From an uncultured Clostridia bacterium (GTDB lineage: Bacteria > Bacillota > Clostridia > UBA1381): a stretch of DNA of 7,229 bases. The position numbers and the translations under genes are program-made. Shown one piece after another: positions 1 through 4,331 of this stretch (its first letter is position 1; each line of letters starts with the position of its first letter). Where the stretch lies: positions 1 through 7,229 of the forward strand of contig CAKSFY010000115.1 in assembly GCA_934454035.1 (NCBI GenBank). Direction: 5' to 3'. The notes below the pieces were generated by a model. The model made no database searches and was not told where the DNA came from. It saw nothing but the letters and a program-made list of their open reading frames with translations.

Positions 1-76
1 TAATAACCAATTCAACATTGGCTTTTGAAGATATATGCCACGAAATTACCTTTCGTGAGAATAAATCCATGACAAT
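1..76 (-). pseudogene. IS3-family transposase OrfB fragment (5'-truncated, runs off window)
   Basis: Reading the minus strand from about position 76 down to 1, in a frame different from the neighbouring zinc-ribbon gene, gives the peptide IVMDLFSRKVISWHISSKAN followed by VELVI. This is the DLFSRK-V-xxW block of the rve/DDE integrase core of IS3-family OrfB transposases. That block lies between the first and second catalytic aspartates, so everything upstream of it in the transposase is missing here. An in-frame TGA at 83-85 closes the frame just upstream and no start is present, so this is a remnant at this end. Whether the part outside the window is complete cannot be seen. The fragment is in the same orientation as the zinc-ribbon gene and overlaps its last codons, which suggests a deletion or recombination junction at about 74-85. 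The family call is secure from the motif, and the exact junction is inferred. Confidence 0.82.
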
Positions 77-417
77 ATTTCTTCATCTGCATTAGATATC
101 TGCCCACCACTCAACGCTTGAGTGAATATTGTATGTACTTTTCGCGGAGGTCTTTTTGAATAAAGTTCCTCTAATTTTAACTGCAATTCCCGAACGGAAA
201 CAGTTGCTTTGGCACCTCTGCGTTCATATCCGCAAGTGTTACATACTGATTCATAAGCATCTAATATATCTCCGCAATTATGACATTTGTATATTTCTCC
301 ATCATATACTGTTTTTCTTTCTGCGGTCGAATCGCTTTCCTTTGCTGATTTTCCACAACACGAACAAAATTTTGCTCCTTCCGCAAGTTCTTGACCACAG
401 TTAATACAAAAAGCCAT
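46..417 (-). CDS. Double zinc-ribbon protein, C-terminus apparently replaced at an IS junction
   Basis: This encodes a 123-residue cytoplasmic protein. The first zinc ribbon has Cys4/Cys7 and Cys18/Cys21 (MAFCINCGQEL start), and the second has Cys45/Cys48 and Cys59/Cys62. A basic, probably helical segment follows (about residues 70-95). Clostridial proteins with this two-ribbon layout usually run on well past the point corresponding to ISNADEE. Here the frame instead enters IS3-transposase DNA and stops after about 11 more codons, so the native tail seems lost. I chose the ATG at 417 because GGAGG (426-430) lies 8 nt upstream. The in-frame ATG at 432 overlaps that ribosome binding site and is unlikely. 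The gene is the third of a probable operon with the cysteine-rich protein and the HTH regulator. The function is unknown; such ribbons bind nucleic acid or protein partners. The zinc-site call is secure, and the truncation is likely. Confidence 0.8.
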   Translation of the reverse strand: MAFCINCGQELAEGAKFCSCCGKSAKESDSTAERKTVYDGEIYKCHNCGDILDAYESVCNTCGYERRGAKATVSVRELQLKLEELYSKRPPRKVHTIFTQALSGGQISNADEEILSWIYSHER

Positions 418-458
418 ATTGGATACCTCCATATAATAATCTTTAGAGTTAAAACTCG

Positions 459-677
459 TTATTTTTTAAGATGAGGACATTCTGGACAACCCGGATTATT
501 TTCTTCCCATAAACTACATTTTTTTCCTAATTCTACGGGTGTTAATTGATTATCAGTTTTACACATTTGCACAGAACGATAAAAAATTGTTATTGTAGCA
601 TCTTTATTATATTTTGAACACTTCACGTCATATTGTTCTTTGGGTTGATAATAATCTGAATTGCGTACTAATTTCAT
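459..677 (-). CDS. Small cysteine-rich hypothetical protein
   Basis: This encodes 72 residues with five cysteines (20, 39, 54, 64, 67). It ends in a CPECPHLKK tail whose closely spaced cysteines could, with the earlier ones, bind a metal. There is no signal peptide or membrane segment, so it should be cytoplasmic. I do not recognise the family. AGGAG at 686-690 lies 8 nt before the ATG at 677. The gene begins 15 nt after the stop of the HTH regulator and ends 41 nt before the zinc-ribbon gene, all on the same strand, so the three probably share one transcript. The ordered cysteines and good ribosome binding site make it a real gene. Its role can only be guessed from the company of a regulator and another zinc-type protein. 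Confidence 0.7.
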   Translation of the reverse strand: MKLVRNSDYYQPKEQYDVKCSKYNKDATITIFYRSVQMCKTDNQLTPVELGKKCSLWEENNPGCPECPHLKK

Positions 678-692
678 TGTAATTACTCCTTA

Positions 693-902
693 TTAAATCT
701 CTGCTTTGACAGCATCACATATATCTCCGATATTGCAATCTAAATACTCACATATACGAAGTAAGACAGATAATGCAACCTCTTCATTTTTCCTCATTTT
801 TGTCATTGTGCCTGTTGCTATGTTTAAGTCCTTTCTCAGCGTAGCCGGAGATATTTCCTTTTCAATAAGCAAAATCCAAAGTTTTTTATAGCTAATCTTC
901 AC
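693..902 (-). CDS. Cro/CI (XRE)-type helix-turn-helix regulator
   Basis: This encodes a 69-residue single-domain DNA-binding protein beginning MKISYKKLWILLIEK. It fills the whole Cro/CI HTH fold: helix 1 (5-15), the HTH proper around SPATLRKDLNIATGTMTKMR (18-37), then VALSVLLRICEYLDCNIGDI typical of the last two helices. Small regulators with this YKKLW...TMTKM pattern are common in Firmicutes mobile or accessory DNA. The GTG at 900-902 is chosen because GGAGG (912-916) is 8 nt upstream. An in-frame ATG at 923 would add seven residues that the family lacks and would put the ribosome binding site inside the coding sequence. The gene is transcribed from a perfect promoter (938-966) and probably leads an operon with the two small cysteine-rich proteins. 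A nearby 8-bp inverted repeat could be an operator. Repressor versus activator cannot be told. Confidence 0.88.
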   Translation of the reverse strand: MKISYKKLWILLIEKEISPATLRKDLNIATGTMTKMRKNEEVALSVLLRICEYLDCNIGDICDAVKAEI

Positions 903-937
903 ACTACGCACCTCCAAAAACATTATAAGTCATTTAT

Positions 938-966
938 ATTATATATCAAAAGAATTAATTTGTCAA
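938..966 (-). promoter_or_regulatory. Consensus sigma-A promoter for the HTH operon
   Basis: On the minus strand TTGACA (961-966) and TATAAT (938-943) are separated by exactly 17 nt, a perfect match to the vegetative consensus. Transcription should begin near 931. That leaves a leader of about 29 nt containing GGAGG before the GTG start at 902. Confidence 0.9.
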
Positions 967-992
967 CAAAATCATTTAATTTAATAAATAAT

Positions 993-1012
993 TTTCGCAA
1001 CTTCTTGCGAAA
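993..1012. promoter_or_regulatory. Perfect 8-bp inverted repeat, candidate operator
   Basis: TTTCGCAA and TTGCGAAA flank a 4-nt centre (CTTC). The repeat lies about 26 bp upstream of the -35 box of the HTH operon and just past the terminator of the structured RNA. It is not followed by a clean U tract on the minus strand, so I favour a protein-binding site over a terminator. The binding protein, possibly the HTH product, is inferred only from proximity. Confidence 0.45.
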
Positions 1013-1029
1013 TAAATGTATTGTTTTCA

Positions 1030-1253
1030 AATAAAAAAGTGCGTAGCTCCCTTTTACAGAGAAACTACGCACTAAAAAACGCAGTGACTCCGTTTCAAAA
1101 GGTTGCTACACACTTTTAACCATAACATCTAAACAAAGCTTTAGAGTATGACGAAACAAGAGTGTACGCTTTTTACATATAGCGTACCCCTAAAACTTTG
1201 TTATATTCAATTAGATGCCTGCTATTTCATAGCAGCAGTTAAAAGTTGTAGCA
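1030..1253 (-). ncRNA. Stand-alone structured RNA with own promoter and terminator (raiA-like class possible)
   Basis: The predicted start (about 1252-1253) coincides with the 5' strand of a long closing stem. Positions 1238-1253 pair with 1104-1120 (about 16 bp, one bulged base). Inside lies a three-way junction with a 7-bp hairpin, CTGCTAT/ATAGCAG with a GAA loop (1219-1235), and a coaxial arm. The arm is built from CATCTA/TAGATG (1126-1131 with 1212-1217), AACAAAG/CTTTGTT (1132-1138 with 1196-1202), TTTAG/CTAAA (1140-1144 with 1190-1194) and an apical hairpin GTACGCT/AGCGTAC (1164-1170 with 1181-1187). About 30 nt of single strand lead to a terminator (1033-1073). No open frame or ribosome binding site exists in it. 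It does not show the signatures of tmRNA, RNase P, SRP or a 6S rod. Large clostridial RNAs such as raiA have this sort of architecture, but class membership is unverified. Confidence 0.8.
1033..1073 (-). terminator. Intrinsic terminator of the structured RNA
   Basis: On the minus strand the 9-bp stem AGTGCGTAG/CTACGCACT (1065-1073 with 1038-1046) can be extended by GAG/CTC inside the loop. It is followed at once by a run of U (1033-1038). On the plus strand the same hairpin is followed by A-rich sequence, which fixes the orientation of the RNA. Confidence 0.88.
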
Positions 1254-1258
1254 TTGTT

Positions 1259-1287
1259 ATTATATCATTAATTTATGAATTTTACAA
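1259..1287 (-). promoter_or_regulatory. Promoter of the structured RNA
   Basis: TATAAT (1259-1264) is a perfect -10 box and TTGTAA (1282-1287) a 4/6 -35 box, with a 17-nt spacer. The predicted start, seven bases past the -10 box, falls on the first base of the closing helix of the RNA. This mutual fit supports both calls. Confidence 0.78.
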
Positions 1288-1329
1288 TACATTTTATCAA
1301 TTTAGGCATATAAACACGATTTAAACTAA

Positions 1330-1365
1330 CAAAAACGCCTTACAACATTTTTGTTGTAGGGCGTT
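1330..1365 (-). terminator. Terminator after the tnpV/secreted-protein pair
   Basis: The inverted repeat AACGCC-T-TACAAC/GTTGTA-G-GGCGTT (1334-1346 with 1353-1365) forms 13 pairs including one G-U, with a 6-nt loop. A U run follows on the minus strand (1331-1335). It lies just after the stop codon of the secreted-protein gene and insulates the structured RNA downstream. Confidence 0.87.
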
Positions 1366-1372
1366 ATAATCT

Positions 1373-1921
1373 CTATTTCAATATTAGTCTTCTTGCAAGT
1401 ATGAATAAACTATTGTCAACTGACGGAATATCTCTGTATATCGGGTCTTTCATATATTCCACATCGGGATTAAAGTTAGGATTTACGGATTGATAAATTT
1501 TCACACGGGCATTGAACTCAGCTTCTGCATAAGTGATTTTACCGGATTTATAATCTTCAATTACGGGAGCAATAATAGCTCTGACTTTTTCAGGATTATT
1601 TACATAGAAATCAGATCGCAGATACATATCCCGATATTGCCATATTGCATTATTGGCTATATCAACAAGTTCACCATAACTATAACCTTTCGTCTGACCG
1701 CTAAGCCAAGCATTAAATATAATTACATTCGATTTTGCTCTTGCATCGGCGTATCCCAAACCGTTTTGGACTTCTGTAAAAATATCGCCCACAAGATTTT
1801 CAACAACGGCTATGGCTTCATCGGCGGCGTAGCAGGGTGCCGACTCTCTCGGAACTTCTGCTGCACTTACAGAAAAAGAACTTATTAAAATTGATAAGAT
1901 AGATATGATCGATTTCTTCAT
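1373..1921 (-). CDS. Secreted hypothetical protein with signal peptide
   Basis: This encodes 182 residues. Residues 1-21 form a classic signal peptide: MKKS, a hydrophobic stretch ISILSILISSFSV, then SAA as a likely cleavage site. The mature part is mostly helical-looking and mixed in charge, with one cysteine (Cys30), aromatic-rich patches (residues 80-100 and 130-160) and no further membrane segment or cell-wall anchor. I recognise no family. The start is firm: the ATG at 1921 overlaps the stop of tnpV as ATGA, and GGAGG lies 9 nt upstream inside the end of that gene. A secreted protein translationally coupled to a transposon-type gene suggests cargo of a mobile element. A terminator follows directly, so this is the last gene of the unit. 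Existence is well supported and function is unknown. Confidence 0.78.
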   Translation of the reverse strand: MKKSIISILSILISSFSVSAAEVPRESAPCYAADEAIAVVENLVGDIFTEVQNGLGYADARAKSNVIIFNAWLSGQTKGYSYGELVDIANNAIWQYRDMYLRSDFYVNNPEKVRAIIAPVIEDYKSGKITYAEAEFNARVKIYQSVNPNFNPDVEYMKDPIYRDIPSVDNSLFILARRLILK

Positions 1922-2304
1922 CTTGAAACACCTCCCGCATAAACAATGTCCTCAAATACAAATTCTTCTGCGGTGTGTTTTATCTGTTCCATAGCAGAAA
2001 TCCAAGCCATTTGGTCTTTTGCTTTGAGTTCTTCAGTGATACCCATTTTAGAAACCAATTCTTTAATCAATCTGTCAACCATTTCTTTTGCAGATGTGTC
2101 AATTTCTTCAAGATATGCAAGCAAAGTTCCGTCCATTATTTTCATCGAATAAAAGCAAGGTCTGTTCTCTTTAATGAATTTTGCGTGCATTCTGCCGTAC
2201 TTGCCGATGCTGTAAACTTTGTCATCGGGTACAGTTAGGTTTGGAATGTAGTAATCACCATTTCTGGCATACTCAATTCCGTTTTCAATAAATCTTTCTT
2301 TCAT
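1918..2304 (-). CDS. tnpV: TnpV-family transposon-associated protein
   Basis: This encodes 128 residues matching the TnpV family, a small protein of unknown biochemistry carried by Firmicutes transposons and integrative elements. Recognisable blocks in order are GDYYIPNLTVP (16-26), IGKYGRMHAKFIKENRP (33-49), the helical DGTLLAYLEEIDTSAKEMVDRLI (58-80), LKAKDQMAW (93-101) and a C-terminal FEDIVYA typical of the family. It contains no nuclease or recombinase motif. The ATG at 2304 is chosen because AAGGAGG (2315-2321) precedes it and the family begins here. The open frame continues upstream to 2517, but that part crosses two terminators and is not coding. The stop overlaps the start of the secreted-protein gene (ATGA), so the two are coupled. 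No transposase partner is in the window, so this is likely a fragment of a larger element. Confidence 0.9.
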   Translation of the reverse strand: MKERFIENGIEYARNGDYYIPNLTVPDDKVYSIGKYGRMHAKFIKENRPCFYSMKIMDGTLLAYLEEIDTSAKEMVDRLIKELVSKMGITEELKAKDQMAWISAMEQIKHTAEEFVFEDIVYAGGVSR

Positions 2305-2338
2305 AGCGTAATCGCCCTCCTTAAAATTTGGTATCTTC

Positions 2339-2367
2339 ATTTTATCAGAAGGCATTTGTTTTGACGA
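2339..2367 (-). promoter_or_regulatory. Possible promoter for tnpV
   Basis: TAAAAT (2339-2344) is preceded by TGA, which gives an extended -10 element (TGnTAAAAT). TCGTCA (2362-2367) sits 17 nt further upstream as a weak -35 box. It is placed downstream of two terminators and about 35 nt from the tnpV start, where a promoter is needed. Sequence support is modest. Confidence 0.42.
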
Positions 2368-2390
2368 ATGTGCGGATAAATAATATATAG

Positions 2391-2423
2391 AAAAAGAGAT
2401 AAAACCAATTAAGGTCTTATCTC
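2391..2423 (-). terminator. Second intrinsic terminator between tRNA-Leu and tnpV
   Basis: GAGATAAGACC/GGTTTTATCTC (2413-2423 with 2396-2406) makes an 11-bp stem with one G-U pair and a 6-nt loop, followed by UUUUU on the minus strand (2391-2395). It lies about 65 nt beyond the tRNA terminator with no gene between. Its own transcript is therefore unclear: it may be a back-up, or a leftover of whatever once stood here. Confidence 0.8.
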
Positions 2424-2483
2424 CTAAGTTTTCAAAATTAGTGCTTTTCGAGTTTACTATTAAAGTTAGGATAGTCAAGATAT

Positions 2484-2528
2484 AATAAAAATCCGAACCC
2501 TTCACCAACCGGTACAAGGTTCGGATTT
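2484..2528 (-). terminator. Terminator of tRNA-Leu
   Basis: AAATCCGAACC/GGTTCGGATTT (2518-2528 with 2489-2499) is a perfect 11-bp stem with an 18-nt loop. A U-rich stretch follows on the minus strand. It starts about nine bases after the CCA end of the tRNA. Confidence 0.85.
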
Positions 2529-2536
2529 CTGCTGTT

Positions 2537-2620
2537 TGGTGCGCCTGAAAGGACTTGAACCTTCACGTCGGGGACACCAGATCCTAAGTCTGGCGCGTCT
2601 GCCAATTCCGCCACAGGCGC
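2537..2620 (-). tRNA. tRNA-Leu (anticodon UAG), CCA encoded
   Basis: The acceptor stem GCGCCTG/CAGGCGC (2614-2620 with 2541-2547) is complete, followed by discriminator A (2540) and an encoded CCA (2537-2539). The anticodon stem CCAGA/TCTGG encloses the loop CTTAGGA, which gives anticodon TAG for CUN leucine codons. The T arm carries GGTTCAAGTCC, and there is an extended variable arm (about TGTCCCCGACGT) as expected of a class II leucine tRNA. The D arm has the usual TTGGCAGA. It is a single gene with its own promoter upstream and terminator downstream. The discriminator A and long variable arm agree with leucine identity. Confidence 0.96.
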
Positions 2621-2641
2621 AGATTCAAATCAACAATAACC

Positions 2642-2670
2642 ATTATACCATACTTGTATTGGTTTGTCAA
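2642..2670 (-). promoter_or_regulatory. Consensus promoter of tRNA-Leu
   Basis: TTGACA (2665-2670) and TATAAT (2642-2647) are separated by 17 nt on the minus strand, a perfect match. The start should fall near 2635, about 15 nt before the mature tRNA 5' end. That is as expected for a short leader removed by RNase P. Confidence 0.92.
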
Positions 2671-2690
2671 TGATTATTTTTTAAGCTTTT

Positions 2691-2724
2691 ACAAAAAAGC
2701 TGCACAAAATTTTTTATGCAGCTT
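2691..2724 (-). terminator. Terminator of the sigma/anti-sigma operon
   Basis: AAGCTGCA/TGCAGCTT (2697-2704 with 2717-2724) forms an 8-bp stem with a 12-nt loop. Six T residues follow on the minus strand (2693-2698, partly within the stem). It lies just after the anti-sigma stop codon. A T run on the plus side as well means it could also stop plus-strand transcription. Confidence 0.8.
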
Positions 2725-2734
2725 GCTTTTTTAT

Positions 2735-3691
2735 TTATTTTTCCTCTATCACCAACAAAATTTCCGATGTATTTTCTGCATTGGGTGCAGTAAATTCAAT
2801 TTCGAGAGTATTGATATATGCAATAAATTTCGCATAATTTTCGGAATCCATGACATAGAAACCGTTTTTATCGGTGCCGTAATCTGAGGCAGCGGAATTG
2901 ACTTTGTCTATGCAATCTGCCCCGACATATAAATAATAAGGCTCTTGTATATATTGACCTTTCATTAATCTGACTTGATTTACGGGATTATCGTTTTCAC
3001 TGCTGAGTGCAGCACCGCAATCGGGTAATGACATACTGTTCACCGATTCACTGTCTGTACAATCTGTGTTATCGTTTTCGGGAAAAACATTTTCATTAAT
3101 TTTCTCATTCGGTTCCGGCTGCTCAGATTTTGGTAATTCCGGAGTTGTTTCGGGAATTGTTTCTTTTTGCTGTATATCTGCGGTTTTGTTTTCAGAAGAT
3201 TTTTTTAGTGTTCCTTTTTGCTGTGTTTTTTGAGGTTTGGGTGTTTCGGCTTCCGGTATCGGAGACGGAGTGATTTCATTTTTTTGAATATCTTTTGATA
3301 AAATCGTATTATCATAGCTTCCGGCAGTATTTTGAACATCATGATATTTTATATTATCTGTAAGTTCTTCTTTATTATTGACGGATAATACGACAGCAAA
3401 TACGAGACATGCTGCAACTGTTGAAACAATTCTGCGTGCAAATATTTTAGAAAAACCGCTCTTTCTCGGATTTTCATCAATTGCTTTGTTTACTTTTTCT
3501 GCAAAATCGGCAGGAGCAGGAGGCATTTCAATGTTTTTCAAGGCTTTTCGTACTGCAATTGCAAAATCGAACTCGTTTTTGCAAGAGGGGCAGCTCTCAA
3601 TATGTGCGGTTATCTCATTTTCTTCTTCGGGTGTAAGCTCTTTATCAATATAATCTTCCAGTTTTGAAATTACTTCATCACATTTTTTCAT
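2735..3691 (-). CDS. Membrane-anchored zinc anti-sigma factor (ZAS/zf-HC2 type)
   Basis: This encodes 318 residues that should hold the adjacent ECF sigma factor inactive at the membrane. The N-terminus is a ZAS zinc-binding domain: Cys4, then His30-x3-Cys34-x2-Cys37 (HIESCPSC), the usual metal site that grips sigma regions. A helical stretch (40-75) follows, then one transmembrane helix at about 87-103 (IVSTVAACLVFAVVLSV). Outside is a long low-complexity linker rich in Pro, Glu, Lys, Thr and Ser (about 135-235), then an apparently folded C-terminal domain (about 238-318) with YYLYVGADCID. That domain is the probable signal sensor; I do not recognise it. The ATG at 3691 has GGAGG 8 nt upstream. 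It begins 49 nt after the sigma stop, and a terminator follows it. The extracellular cysteines (211, 225, 260) are unusual for this kind of linker. The role is secure from domain plus context, and the signal is unknown. Confidence 0.92.
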   Translation of the reverse strand: MKKCDEVISKLEDYIDKELTPEEENEITAHIESCPSCKNEFDFAIAVRKALKNIEMPPAPADFAEKVNKAIDENPRKSGFSKIFARRIVSTVAACLVFAVVLSVNNKEELTDNIKYHDVQNTAGSYDNTILSKDIQKNEITPSPIPEAETPKPQKTQQKGTLKKSSENKTADIQQKETIPETTPELPKSEQPEPNEKINENVFPENDNTDCTDSESVNSMSLPDCGAALSSENDNPVNQVRLMKGQYIQEPYYLYVGADCIDKVNSAASDYGTDKNGFYVMDSENYAKFIAYINTLEIEFTAPNAENTSEILLVIEEK

Positions 3692-3740
3692 GGGTTCTGC
3701 CTCCTTTCTTTCAAGCTCGTTTTATTATATAGACGTATAA

Positions 3741-4280
3741 TTATAAAAAAAGTTCCCTGTTTTCCGATAAAATATTTTTTAATTTTTCACGTGCTCTTTT
3801 TAATCTTGATTTGACCGTTCCGAGCGGTAAATTTAAAGCTGCCGATATTTCATCATAACTCAGGTCGTTTATTTCATATAAAATCAGAACAATTCTTGAA
3901 TTTTCATCAAGTTCGGATATCGCATTCATCAATATATTTCGTACTTCGTTTTTTTCGGCAGTTTTTTCGGGCGAGTATGAAATGTCGCTTATTTCTGCTT
4001 TGTTATCTTCATCGTCGATGCTCAGTGATGTTTCGCGCCGCTTTCTCAAAAAATCATTGCAAATATTTTTTGTAATATGATAAATCCATGTTGAAAGCGA
4101 GCTTTCACCCCTGAATTTTCCGATATACCGATAAACTCTCACAAAGACCTCTTGCGCTGCGTCACATGCTTCTTCATAGTCGGACAGCATTGCGAACGAA
4201 ATATTGATGACTTTTTGCTGATATTCGGTCACAAGCTCGTTAAAAGCTTGTCTGTCACCGGATTGAATAAGCTCAATCAT
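3741..4280 (-). CDS. ECF (extracytoplasmic function) RNA polymerase sigma factor
   Basis: This encodes 179 residues from the first in-frame ATG, the normal size for a two-domain ECF sigma factor. Region 2 (about residues 10-80) has DAAQEVFVRVYRYIGKFRG and STWIYHITKNICNDFLRKRR, for the -10 element and core polymerase contact. An acidic linker follows. Region 4 (about 120-170) has SRIVLILYEINDLSYDEIS followed by the helix-turn-helix LPLGTVKSRLKRAREKL for the -35 element. It should direct polymerase to a small regulon once the downstream anti-sigma factor releases it. It is the second gene of a probable operon after the RAYT-like gene (36-51 nt gap, depending on start). The start is doubtful: the Shine-Dalgarno is 23 nt before this ATG but exactly 8 nt before an in-frame ACG (4293-4295), which would add MDEKK. 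Family call is certain, start uncertain. Confidence 0.95.
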   Translation of the reverse strand: MIELIQSGDRQAFNELVTEYQQKVINISFAMLSDYEEACDAAQEVFVRVYRYIGKFRGESSLSTWIYHITKNICNDFLRKRRETSLSIDDEDNKAEISDISYSPEKTAEKNEVRNILMNAISELDENSRIVLILYEINDLSYDEISAALNLPLGTVKSRLKRAREKLKNILSENRELFL

Positions 4281-4292
4281 TTTTTTCTCATC

Positions 4293-4308
4293 CGTAAATA
4301 CCGCCTCC
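4293..4308 (-). promoter_or_regulatory. Shine-Dalgarno of the sigma gene, spaced for an ACG codon
   Basis: GGAGG (4304-4308) is the only good ribosome binding site before the sigma gene. Eight nucleotides later is an in-frame ACG, and 12 nt later an out-of-frame ATG (4291-4293). That ATG opens a five-codon frame closing in a TGA that overlaps the annotated start region. The other genes on this strand mostly show 8-nt spacing, so ACG occupies the place of a normal start codon. Confidence 0.6.
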
Positions 4309-4331
4309 TTTTGAATGAAATCTTTATTTGA

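Noticed and set aside
129..404. Plus-strand 91-residue frame opposite the zinc-ribbon gene
   Set aside because: It mirrors a gene with clear zinc-binding motifs and a ribosome binding site, and it has low-complexity composition and no recognisable features.
921..923. ATG at 923 as start of the HTH regulator
   Set aside because: It has no Shine-Dalgarno; the strong GGAGG lies downstream of it and is spaced 8 nt from the GTG at 902.
1038..1073. Hairpin as a terminator on the plus strand
   Set aside because: The plus-strand 3' side is TAAAAAACG without a T tract; the T tract is on the minus side only.
1030..1260. Structured region as retron RNA, CRISPR tracrRNA, transposon guide RNA, tmRNA, RNase P, SRP or 6S RNA
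   Set aside because: No reverse transcriptase, Cas or TnpB gene is near, no repeat/anti-repeat is present, and the conserved sequence signatures or fold of these RNAs are not seen.
2305..2517. N-terminal extension of tnpV (open frame up to 2517, 71 extra residues)
   Set aside because: It crosses the tRNA terminator and a second intrinsic terminator, shows no family similarity, and a ribosome binding site plus the family N-terminus place the start at 2304.
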